Of a DNA stretch of 64,000 nucleotides, positions 10,900 through 21,670 are shown piece after piece. Position 1 is the stretch's first letter. Each line of letters starts with the position of its first letter. Origin of the DNA: Glomus cerebriforme (lineage: Eukaryota > Glomeromycota > Glomeromycetes > Glomerales > Glomeraceae); the NCBI GenBank assembly GCA_003550305.1, contig QKYT01000115.1, positions 36,720 to 100,719 on the forward strand, in the 5' to 3' direction. The notes beneath the pieces are model-generated. The model had not been told where the DNA came from and did not search any database. It saw nothing but the letters and a program-made list of their open reading frames with translations. Made by a program: the position numbers and the translations under genes.

Positions 10900-13200
10900 A
10901 TGACATCGTTAAAGGGATTGATTGATATGAAAATAAAATGTGGTAATATTGATTATATTGAATATAATAACTTTAGTGATATAGAGAAAATTGGTGAGGG
11001 AGGATTCGGTATTGTAAACAGGGCAAATTGGATCGACGGTGGAATTAAGGTTGCATTGAAAGGTCCCTTAAATAATTCAATTGATGATAATCAAAAGGAA
11101 TATTTTCTTAGAGAGGTAATTAATATAAAATATTTTAAAATATTTACGAAATAATTATTATAAAATATATTATAATTTATAATTATTGTAATACGTAGCT
11201 CAAACTTTTACGTCAAATTAATCATCCTAATATTAATCGATTTCTTGGAGTTACGAAGGGTTTGTAATTTTATAACAATTTTGTATTTTTTTAATGAATA
11301 TCACCGGTTTATATTTTTATATTATAGATCTGGTACGTAACAATTATATTATTGTATTGCAATATGCAAATCAAGGAAATTTGAGAGAATATTTGGAAAA
11401 AAATTTTCCCTCCCTTCATTGGGAAGACAAGATTCAAATGGCATTAGATATTACTTGTGGATTGAAATATTTACATTCTAGACAAATAATTCATCGTGAC
11501 TTGGTAACCCATTTTTACAATATCGTCTGAATTTACTTTACTTTATTGTAACTTATTAATACTTTTTATTTTTCACTTTGTAGCATGCAAAAAATATATT
11601 AGTTAATAATGGTAGTTTAATGATTGCAGATTTGGGATTATCTAAACGTTCAACAGAAATTAATTCCAATTCCATACATTTTGGATTGCCTGCATACATC
11701 GAACCACAATGTTATATAGATCATAATTATAAACAAAATGAGAAATCAGATATCTATAGTTTGGGTGTATTGTTTTGGGAGATTTCAAGTGGAAAACCTC
11801 CCTTTTCTGAAATTCCTATATTTAATATTAATTTATTAGTTATTAGAGGAATAAGAGAAATCCCAATTGAAAATACACCTTTTGAATATCAACAACTTTA
11901 TAAAAATTGTTGGAAGAAAGAACCATATCAAAGACCTGATATTAACGAAATTTATAGCGCTTTAATTCAATTGAAATTGCAATTCGATAATGAAATTAGG
12001 ATCAATAGTAATCACAACCTCCGATCGGGTATTCTCAAAATATCTGCAAGAAGCAAAACAACTCTCGCAAATGCTCTCCATGTGCTGAAAGAAAAAAATT
12101 TCGATATAATTCATACTTCCAGCAGGGATATAACTTCCAGTTATGAAGTGCAAGCTCCAGTATTCGTAAGCCCTAGTTCTACATCACTTTCTAATACACC
12201 ATCGCCAGAATCACAGACACAATCCCCTATCTCTAGCTTACATTCTACTTTAAACTGGTCAAGTAATCATTGGCGTCATCTAAAAATATCTTATGAAAGT
12301 AAACAAAATAGTAAAATTTTATTTTTTTCATTTATTTTTATATTATTGACAATTTTTGCTTCATATATATTAAATTTAAATAATAAGATTGAGGATAATT
12401 CAATCTATTTAAAATTAATTGTATTGATGCAAAATAGTTTTGGATATTGTTATTTGAATGGCATAGGTACAAATAGAAATGAAACAAAAGCATTTGAATG
12501 GTACTTAAAATCAGCTGAAAATGGAGATGCAACAGCACAATATAAAGTAGGTTATCATTATTATTTANTTGAATGGTACTTAAAATCAGCTGAAAATGGA
12601 GATGCAACAGCACAATATAAAGTAGGTTATCATTATTATTTAGGAATAGGAACAGATAGAAATAATATAAAAGCATTTAAATGGTTCTTTAAATCAGCTG
12701 AAAATGGAAATGTTATAGCACAATATAATTTAGGTGGTTTCTATCTGAATGGTGTAGGAACAGATAAAAATGAAATAATAGCATTTGAATGGTACTTAAA
12801 ATCAGCTGAAAATGGAGATGTAACAGCACAATATAAAGTAGGTAATTCTTATGAAAAAGGAATAGGGACAGATAAAAATATAATAAAAGCATTTNNNNNN
12901 NNNNNNNNNNNNNNNNNNNNNNNNNNNNNNNNNNNNNNNNNNNNNNTAGGTCATTATTATTATTATGGAATAGCAACAGATGTAAATATAAGAAAAGCAT
13001 TTAAATGGTTCTTTAAATCAGCTGAAAATGGGAATGCGAAGTCACAATATAATGTAGGTCTTTGTTATGAAGAAGGCATAGGTACAAATAAAAATGAAGC
13101 AAAAGCATTTGAATGGTACTTAAAATCTGCTAAAAATGGATTTGCAATGGCACAATCTAAAGTAGGTTATCGTAATAAAAAATATAATAAAGACAGATAG
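10900..13200 (+). CDS. tyrosine-kinase-like protein with transmembrane segment and Sel1 repeats, copy 2
   Basis: Exons are 10900-11115, 11199-11259, 11328-11503 and 11584-13200, all with GT/AG borders at the same places and phases as copy 1; together about 689 residues. The kinase domain has GEGGFG (32-37), VALK (lysine 54), HRDL (148-151), N155, and D-L-G (167-169) instead of D-F-G. A low-complexity Ser/Pro/Thr linker (about 320-375) leads to a hydrophobic segment (about 394-414) that could span a membrane, then Sel1 repeats to the end. This suggests a membrane-anchored kinase carrying an interaction scaffold on one side; orientation is unknown. Two assembly defects lie in the repeats: a lone N at 12568 flanked by identical 74-bp sequences, and 52 N at 12895-12946. 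The gap length keeps frame (18 codons, one repeat core). After the stop, 13201-13246 still resembles Sel1 sequence out of frame, so the C-terminus may be shortened. Confidence 0.85.
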
Positions 13201-13557
13201 AAGTGAATAAAAGCATTTATATTGTACTTAAAATCTAGAGATTTTTCACTAGGGAAGTCAAAACAATCCCAAGCTGGTTTTATTTTTTATATAGAGTTTA
13301 TTATTAAAACTTTTTAGGTTATATAATGTATTATGAAGTTAAAAATATGATAGATGAAGTATTGTAAATAAAAAAAATATACAAATGCATGCGCAAATTT
13401 TAACATTTGAGCATAGTATTATTGAAAATATTTAAACTAGTGTGTTAATTATCTTGTGAATTAACAAAAAAAAATGCATCATATGACTAAAAAATGATGA
13501 TTACTTTTCCTATAACGTGATGTACTGTAGTTTCAGATGATAAATTATTTGAATTTT
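13201..13557. other. decayed Sel1 tail then unassigned sequence
   Basis: The first 45 bases still resemble Sel1 coding sequence in a shifted frame. The rest has no match to the flank of the other copies and no gene is seen; it is likely inserted DNA. Confidence 0.4.
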
Positions 13558-13749
13558 AACATTTTATCATAACATTGAAAGTAATAGCGAGTCGTTCGGG
13601 CATTGCACTTCGCTCGGATTAGTTCTGTACTCATTTACTATACTATAATATTATTTATTAGTCTAGAATGGTAACCTAATTCATATATAGCATATTATAA
13701 ACTAGCACTTCGCGTAAATAAAAAAATGAACATTTTATCATAACATTGA
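13558..13749. repeat. insertion flanked by 21-bp direct repeats in the 3' flank
   Basis: Bases 13558-13578 and 13729-13749 are identical (beginning aacattttatcataacat). Between them are about 150 bp ending in an A-rich stretch (aaataaaaaaatg). The corresponding flank of the copy at 1-314 (from 329) has the target word once and no insert. Long direct repeats plus an A-rich 3' end fit a retroposed insertion; an unequal duplication is the alternative. Confidence 0.5.
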
Positions 13750-14420
13750 GAATATACAGATAAAATTTTACTCTTTTCATATCCTCTTCTTAAATGTATT
13801 TTTGATAATTATTTTATGATCTCCTGTAATATATGATATCAATCAAAGTAAAGTTCGTCCTCTACTGCTCTACAACTTTTAAAAAAGTATCAAACCAGAG
13901 ACATGATCTAAGTATTTATTGAGCACTACGGAATTAAATATATAAATATTTATCAATCTTTCATAGGAAATGATGCGATAAAAATAAGCAAATAGAAAGT
14001 CTGGAATCTTTCAAAAATTTTCGTAATATCTTTATTACAATATTTCAGAAGACGCCCGAACCCCGAAAGATTCCAGTTTTCTGGACGCGTGGGATATTTT
14101 GAAAACATCAAACCATTTTGATACATTTCTTTTTCATAGGAGATTACCTTAACACTTGAGAATATTGAGATCCTTTTCTCAATCATCAAAGTAATTAAAT
14201 GCAATTATCAAAAAAATTATTAATGGATTTTAATGTTATAAATTCATTATTTTTAATTTTTGAAATTATGATCTATAAATGATATAAAGAAAAATTTACA
14301 AGAATCACTTTTGTAATATCAAAAGTGATGTTAAAAAGTATATGCATATTATCATTTTATCGGTATAGTTGCACACACCTAATTAAAAAGGTACTATAAA
14401 GTATAAATCCTGGTGCGAAC

Positions 14421-14791
14421 TAAACTTGGGTGCCGAAACCTACCTATGCCGAAACATATTTGGGATTCGGCATATGCCGAAATGTCGATTCAGAAATTTG
14501 CCGAAATCCCAAATCCCAAACCGATGCCGAAATCCCAAATCGATGCCGAAATCCCAAACCGATGCCGGAATCCCAAATCGTTGCCGAAATCCCAAACGTT
14601 GCTGAAATCCAAAAATCCCAAATTTCGGTCATTTCCATATTGGAGGTTTGGNATTTCGGCAACGGTTTGGGATTCCGGCATCGGTTTGGGATTTCGGCAT
14701 AGGTTTGGGATTTGGGATTTCGGCAACTTGTATATGTCGAAAGGTATTTGGGATTCGGCATATAGCCGAAACGTTTCGGCACCCAAGTTTA
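14421..14791. mobile_element. hAT-like MITE with 8-bp target duplication
   Basis: The terminal inverted repeats are TAAACTTGGGTGCCGAAAC (14421-14439) and its perfect complement (14773-14791). They are flanked directly by gtgcgaac on both sides (14413-14420 and 14792-14799), an 8-bp target duplication as made by hAT transposases. The interior is a long imperfect palindrome of tandem units gccgaaatcccaaaccgat and variants. A single N at 14652 lies near the centre of the palindrome. It is far more GC-rich than its surroundings. Open frames inside on both strands are by-products of the repeats. Confidence 0.9.
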
Positions 14792-14799
14792 GTGCGAAC

Positions 14800-15553
14800 A
14801 AACTTTATTAAATTAATAAAATGATAAACTAATTCATATTTTGTCATTGAATGAAATTTTCTATACTTATAAATTTTTCTAAGTTTGGTTATCGTGTGTG
14901 ATATTCGAATTTATAGATTTTTCTGTATAAATCAGAAATTATGGAGCATCACTATGATCACATCATGGAATTCATTATTTTTCTATAAAACTATCTCTCA
15001 TGCATCTTTCATTTGACTTTTTGATGAATAATAAAACCAAAATCCGACAAATTATCTCAACCACATTATCACATGCTAGAAAGAATAAATTCCATGAAAT
15101 GGAAAATTTGATGATCCACGGAACGTATTTATCTTAAAAACCTTCTATAATCCAATGTAGTAAGTGATCAATCGAAAAATTTTGATGATAATATGGAATT
15201 TTATGGTGAAATCTTATTTGTCACCTAACTATTCGTCACGTAGGATTCTAGATTAAGGTTAGGCAAGGGATTAGGATGATTGATCAGATGTTACGTGCCC
15301 GAGCTTTTTTGATGGTGACGCTGGGGGGGGGGTAATCATGGATATTATAGCTAAAAAAACGTAATTGAGCTAAGCAAATCCGATTATAATAAATTCATAA
15401 TTTTAATTCAAATAACTATATAAAAATTTCTTTATTGTAAGAATCATGTTGAAACTCGAAAATAACTAATATATATATATATATATCTATATATATCTCT
15501 TTTTTCTGAACACGTTAATATTAACCTAATATTCCAATATAGCTAATTTTTAT
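14800..15553. other. intergenic, no gene seen
   Basis: AT-rich sequence with a run of ten G at 15323-15332, unusual here, and an alternating AT tract at about 15471-15495. No gene is seen. Confidence 0.5.
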
Positions 15554-16773
15554 CTATTGCAAAAGGTGATGTCGAATTTTGATCAATGCCGATAGCGCTG
15601 CTTTTCTTCCTTCTGGTTCTGCAAGATTTAGACCAGTACCTTGGCCATTTTCCCCTGGCCATCTTTTAATAACAACTGAATGCTTTTGTGGTAGACCATT
15701 AATAATTTCTTCAAAATATGATGCAGGAATTTCGGCACGATAAAATGTAACATAATTAGAAATAGCGCGAATGGCAAATAATTCTTGATCCATAAAATTC
15801 CCATCAAAAACTCTATATACATTGTCTTGTCCACAGGCAAGTATTTCGCAAGCAATTTGTGCTTCACCATAACCAGTTGTTTTGCTAAGAATTTCATTTC
15901 GTGGGTACGGGTGCTTAATCTGTTTAAAAAAGATTGTCTGAGAATAATAATCTGGACTTTTGAGGTTGTCAAGCATCGGAATACATACATTTACAGTTAT
16001 CATAGCCCTTTTTTCTTTGTTTACCACAAATTTGGGTTCTGCACTCAAAATTTCTTCATCAATTTCTAGTTGGTAGAATGGATTGATTCTAAGGTTTATA
16101 TAATACAAAATTTAAGATATGGTGATGGAACTCGTATTACACAAAAGATATTTCTCACCTAATCTTCAAGGGCAAATAATCCAAGTCCGCAATATAAAAT
16201 AGCAGATGGTTTACTAAATTGTTAGTTGCAGAGTTACTTAAGTCCATATCGCGACTCGAATTTTCGACGGTATCCTTAAGTTTATCAACAAATGTTTTAA
16301 CTCGCCTATCTAAAATTTGGTTGAATTTGTCAATCTTATAATTAAGCTCATAAAGCACTTTGGTATTGATATCAGGGAGCTCATATTTTTTCAAACAATC
16401 TAGAACTATATAATATTTAAAAATTGTTAATATGGGGTTTTGATAAAAGATAAAATAAAACAATGAACTTACGATTAACTTTAACCGCAGGGATGACTTG
16501 ATCCTCGGTCGAAGCTGGGTGAAAACTTACTCTAAGTTCTTCCATGTCTTGGTTTTTGAATTCAGATGCTGAGGGACTAATTTTAATCAAGTTTGTTCTA
16601 TAAAAATACTTGGGCTCGGACATCATGGCTCTTTTTTGTGATATCTTAATAGGATGAAGTAAGAGAGCATACGATGCAGGACGAAAAGTTCTCACAACAA
16701 GACCAAATAATGTATTCATTTTAAAAAATTTTTCAGATAATTTTTTCCAATAGGGAAAACTTAACTTGCACAT
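15554..16773 (-). CDS. three-exon protein, possibly PD-(D/E)XK nuclease-like
   Basis: Minus-strand exons 16773-16473, 16405-16159 and 16088-15554 have consensus borders (GTAAGT/ATATAG and GTGAGA/CTTAG) and introns of 67 and 70 nt. They join in frame to 360 residues. The start is the first ATG of the frame. The N-terminal part is basic and hydrophobic (about 1-50); the C-terminal third carries G-Y-G-E-A-Q-I-A-C-E-I-L, then F-A-I-R-A-I-S-N-Y-V-T-F-Y-R-A-E, then G-L-P-Q-K and K-R-W-P. From memory, this order of motifs occurs in glomeromycete and oomycete proteins with a restriction-endonuclease-like fold, where an E-D-K block precedes the G-E-x-Q helix. That block is not visible here; a stretch around N-V-C-I-P occupies its place, so activity is doubtful. 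An alternative intron (GTAAATGTATG...CTCAG, 57 nt) could remove part of it. The gene is open and cleanly spliced. Confidence 0.65.
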
Positions 16774-17212
16774 CTTTGTGTAAAATTAATCCTTACACAC
16801 TCTACTTGATTGGCGCAATGTGTTTGAATGTGATTTGTTTATTGTCAACTTATTTTTGCATCTCGTTTTTTTTTATCACTTCATAGTTCAAATTTTATAT
16901 TTTGTATTCAGTATTTTGGTATGTAAATACTACTCTGTTCTTTGTTTATTTTTTTTGTGTCCTCATATTTCTTTCTTTCGCTTTCTCTTTTTATCATTTC
17001 AAATTTCATACTTTATAAATTTTATATACTTTATTAAAAAGAATTACTTATAACCAAATATTAACGTTAACTGTTCTTTTCTTCAAACCTTTCTATGAAT
17101 TTTATTCAAAAACTAAGTATAGATTTTTTTTAAAAAAATCAACAATATATCATTATTATTACCAATTAGGTTATTATTTAATAAAGTACTATACTAGAAT
17201 TTTATTTTACAG
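16774..17212. other. intergenic, T-rich, no gene seen
   Basis: Pyrimidine-rich sequence lies upstream of the three-exon gene, which reads away from it. A short open frame of mostly Phe/Leu/Tyr codons reflects base composition only. Confidence 0.5.
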
Positions 17213-17631
17213 CTGATTTCATAAGTCACAGAATACTTGGCAATTTTGCTGTTGAGTATGTATCAGCGTCTCGGTAACTCAGCAACTTGGTGAATAGAAA
17301 CACTTATCCTATGTTCCTCACGTTATGTTGGCGTGACAACTTCACTGATTTATTTATTTATTGCTTACATTCTAAAGATAAACTAAACACATTTCTTTTT
17401 CTTTTTCTTGTCTCTTAAGAAAAAGGGGACAGGTTGATAACCTATATCTGGGGATCAGGTTAACGAAATAAAAAAATAATACTAATTATGTGATACATTA
17501 TATAAAACGACTATTATGCATGTTATATATGTGCATAATGAGTGATTGGCTGTTACGCTGTTACATGTTTTAGTGTCATTTTTCTATTTGCCAAGTTAAA
17601 TTGCCAAGTGTCCCATGACTTATGAAATCAG
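17213..17631. mobile_element. inverted-repeat element, about 419 bp
   Basis: Left end ctgatttcataagtca...acttggcaattt (17213-17247) and right end aaattgccaagt...tgacttatgaaatcag (17598-17631) are inverted copies with a few mismatches. Flanks ttttacag and tattacag (7 of 8 identical) may be an 8-bp target duplication, pointing to a hAT-like MITE. The interior has no coding capacity. Confidence 0.65.
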
Positions 17632-18688
17632 TATTACAGTCTATATTTTAATTGCTCTAACGAAAAACTGGCAAAATTTTCTGATAAATGTTACGCAACA
17701 AATCACGTGGAAGTGGAATTTCTGAAACTCTAAGATATATTATACTAGACATGTACTATATTTGGATTAGCAGACAATTGTATGATACCTTTATGTAGTA
17801 AAGATTCTTACGTTACTCTTATTTTAGATTTTGAATGTTTAGGTTGGATTTACATGAGAACAATACTACTATTCCATTGTTATTCCGTCAAAAGATATCT
17901 CGTTTATCAAAATTGAAAATCTTTAGTTGTATCTACATATCATACTAAAGAGTCCTGTCATATAGGAGAACGAGAATGTCGTTTTTGATGGTTAAAACTT
18001 AAATACATGATTTACGAACGTGCGGGGAAATGAATATTTTAATATGAAATAAAAATAAAGAATTAATTTTTCGGTGTTTAAAAAAATATCTCTGCCAGTG
18101 TTTCTATCGGTAAAAGCTGCAAGTTCAGTGTTGTGAAATAGAATAGTACTTTACGGTGTATCTCAAATTTTCTTTAATTTTTATTTTAAAAAATCTCTTT
18201 AAATTTAAACTTATAAAATTTTGTGTTTTGGTCTTTTCCACCGATCTTCTTTAATTTTGTCAAGTATTTTTTTTTTACATTATTGTTTAATCAACAATCT
18301 GCAAAGACAGTATCGAATAATTTGTGTAAGGGACCAATGAAATAGTTTCCACAAACTTTTAAACTATAAATAGAAATAATTTGTTTAGATTACTAAATAA
18401 TGAAAATTATAATGACAAACTGATCTTCAATACATCATGTTTATTTTAGAAAATTAGGATATGCAAATGATTTAGTTATTTAACCAAAGAATTAATTAAG
18501 CATGCGGGAACCACGCCGACACGCGGAACGGGATATGCACAGCCAGTAGTTCAGCACAATAATTTATATTACCATAGTAGTACAACAATAAACTGAAAAA
18601 TATAAAAGGGTCCTTAATAATTTCGAAAAGCAAATCGATTAATTTTTTTTTCTCATAATTATAAATTTCTTTTCTATAAATAATAAAA
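17632..18688. other. intergenic upstream of the sphingoid-base kinase
   Basis: No gene is seen. The A/T-rich stretch just before 18689 (tttctataaataataaaaatg) includes a TATA-like ctataaata about 12 bases before the ATG, which is too close for a classical promoter. Confidence 0.4.
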
Positions 18689-20845
18689 ATGATACCGTTA
18701 CAAATAAAAGTAAAAAGCGATGACAATAATACCACCAGCTTATCTTTTAGTGATGATATATTAGCGTTGGAACAGAAAAAGAAAATTGGGGGTATATAGA
18801 TATACAAATATATTGTATATATCTTTTTTAAACTTTTGTTTATTTACTTATATATTGATTTATTTATTGTAGTCACAATCAAACCAACTAAAATATCTTC
18901 TAGATATATTCTCTCTGTTTATCTTGATAAATCAAAAGATGCTAGAATCATAATAAAGGCATTAATCCCGCAAGGAAAACTAACATTAAAGTTGACTTCA
19001 TTTTCTTTTGAGGCAATCGATGAAGAAGCTGCCAAATTATGGACTAGAGCAGTAAATGACGCAGTATATAAAGGTAAATACAAGATCTATAAATTTATAA
19101 TGAAATAGTATAATTTTAATAAACCGAGATATTTTATTTTTATTTTTTCTTTTGATTTAGATGTGAAAAAAGCTAAACATTTTAAAGTATTTATCAATCC
19201 TTTTGGTGGAGCTGGTAAAGCCGAAACTAGTTTTAATCAATCCGTTAAACCAATATTTGATGCAGCAGGATGCACGTGCGAAATTACTTGTTAGTATAAT
19301 TTAATCAGGTTTCTTTGTTATCAGAATAAGGAGTAATATTTTCTGTTCACAAGATTTCAATATTGTATCATATGGTTATTTTCCCACGCCCAACCCAACC
19401 CCTATGGTTTAAATGATCATTCCCTTAAAATTATTTGGTCCTTTCTGTTTTAATTACTTTTAAACTAAAACATCAAATATTCACAATTTTTACAGTAACA
19501 GAATATTCAAAAAATGCCAAAGACATTGTAAAAGATTTAGATTTGAAAGCGTACGACGCTATTGTTACGGTTAGTGGCGATGGGATAATTCACGAAGTTA
19601 TTAACGGACTATTATCACGTGATGATGCACTTGAAATTGATATTCCAATCGGAGTGATTCCCTCAGGTAAAATTGATTTCAATTATTTTTAATCTAAATT
19701 TATTATGCTGTTAACATTTTAAAATACTTTATTATAGGAAGCGGAAACGGATTAAGTTTTTGTCTTTTGGGTAATGATTATGGCAATAGCTTGTCTCATG
19801 CTGCACTTAACGTAATAAAAGGTATTTTTATTAATATTAATATTTATATTTATGGTATAATCATCGCTTTTATTAATTAAATAATTTTTAATTTACTCAG
19901 GTGTTTCAATGAAAATTGATATATGTTCGGTTACACAAGGAAAGGAAAGATATTATTCTTTCTTGTCACTAAATTATGGTATTCTTGCTGATTGTGATTT
20001 AGCAACTGAACACTTGAGGTATCTATTTTTATTTCAGAAAAAAATTCCTATAAGTATAATAATTTAAAATTAATTATAAAAATTTATTATTAGATTTATG
20101 AAAGATTTAAGATTCGTGGTTGGTGCTATACAAGCATTATTAGCAAATCGTAAATATAGTTGCGAAATAGCAATGAAAATCGTTGAAGATAACATCGAAA
20201 AGGTTAAACAAGGATATCGCAAAGGTCATGAATATTCAGTATCACATGTCAAAGATGAATTAAAAGGGATTGCAGATGACCATAAACATGATCGTAAAGA
20301 CCATTATTCTTCTGTTGAGGATAAATCAAAAGGGATTGTAGACAAGTATGGAAGTGTAAATGATCCAATTCCATCAGATTGGACGGTATTGAATGATGAC
20401 GGATATATTTTCATTGCGGGAAAAGTTCCATGGCTATCTAGAGGGCAAATTATATTTCCTTGCGCGTTACCATCTGATGGACTTTTAGATCTAATGATGG
20501 TTCATTGTGATAAAACATCAAAATTGAAAGTTGCAAGCGTAATGACTTCATTTGAACAAGGAACTCACATTAATATGAAGGAGGTATGTCAGTTAACATT
20601 TTTAATTGAATTGTTGATTTCAATCTTAACCTTACAATAATTTTGATTTTTTTTTTTTTTTTTACAATTCGAAGGTTAAATATTATAAAGTGGCAGCGTT
20701 ACGATTAACTCCAAAAAATAAGGACACAGGGTATATTAGTATTGACGGGGAGAAAGTTCCATTTGAACCTTTTCAAGTTGAAGTTCATCCTAAATTAATA
20801 AATATATTAAGTATTGATGGAAAATACGCTCCGACAAATATTTAA
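18689..20845 (+). CDS. sphingoid long-chain base kinase (sphingosine kinase)
   Basis: Eight exons (18689-18791, 18873-19073, 19161-19289, 19496-19666, 19738-19821, 19901-20018, 20094-20583, 20675-20845) join in frame to 488 residues with GT/AG introns of 71-206 nt. The product phosphorylates sphingoid bases with ATP, making long-chain base phosphates at membranes; that role is from the family. Diagnostic motifs: K-V-F-I-N-P-F-G-G-A-G-K (110-121, nucleotide-binding start), V-S-G-D-G-I-I-H-E-V-I-N-G-L (170-183, the S/GGDG catalytic motif), G-S-G-N-G-L (202-207), then N-Y-G near the substrate region, and the C-terminal G-Y-I-S-I-D-G-E block. A hydrophilic insertion rich in H, K and D (about 350-390, including D-H-K-H-D-R-K-D) is likely a disordered loop. 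The length suits fungal and plant LCB kinases. The start was chosen at 18689 because its exon splices in phase to the conserved PH-like N-terminal part. Confidence 0.93.
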
Positions 20846-21670
20846 AATGATAAATATTAATTTTATCTTACTAGTACCATAATTTAAAATAGACACATGT
20901 GTATTATATATATATATATAGATATAAATATGTAGATTATTTATTTATTTTATTTTTTTTTTTTTTATGTAAAAATTTTACATAAATATTTATATACTGT
21001 AATTAGGATTAAAAGATAAAGCAGATAGCTAAGCAGATCGACAAATTCGGTATTGTCCTAATTAGAGTAACGACGCCATGATTGTATACGTGACACAAGT
21101 TACAATAATACATAAATAAATATATTAATTTAAATAGGGGCTAAAGTAAAACTGGTTTAAAATGATTTAATTAAACTTTAAAATAAAAAAAGATGCACCG
21201 CCGAAGGATTCTTTATCGGGCTAAAAATTAATCTGATCCTTCAAAATGAAAAAAATTATAAAATGTAAATCCGGCTGAGTTTCCGTATTGGGAGATTCAC
21301 ATATGTCAAAAATAATTTTTGTTTTAAATTTATTTATAAAGGAACTTGGATATTTCCTTTGGGAAATAAATCGTCATTAATAAAATTATTATTGCACTAA
21401 AAAAATTAATCTTTATTTATTTCACAATTTATTTGCAATTTGCACGCTGAATAAATAATAAACTTATGAATATAATGTGAGATTGAATATCCCAATGTGA
21501 ACTATATCATGTGAGCTTCGAATTTTCATCTAAAGTACTATTTGTCCAATTTTCTAAACATGAAGTAATGTAACGTGATTCTCACTTCTGAATATAGGAT
21601 TAGACAAATTTTATAAATAATTATGTTTTATTTGAAGGGATTTATTACTACAAGAAAATGGGAATGTTTT
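20846..21670. other. intergenic between convergent genes, no gene seen
   Basis: Contains an AT dinucleotide tract near 20908-20932 and a poly-T tract near 20950-20968. The kinase gene and the Sel1 gene point toward each other across this stretch. Confidence 0.5.

Noticed and set aside
12338..13000. Leu/His/Tyr-rich frames on the minus strand opposite kinase copy 2
   Set aside because: Antisense shadows of the repeated Sel1 codons.
14413..14847. Several overlapping open frames on both strands rich in P-K-S-Q and I-S-A-T
   Set aside because: They lie wholly within the tandem units of the hAT-like MITE; every frame of the repeat is open, so they are not genes.
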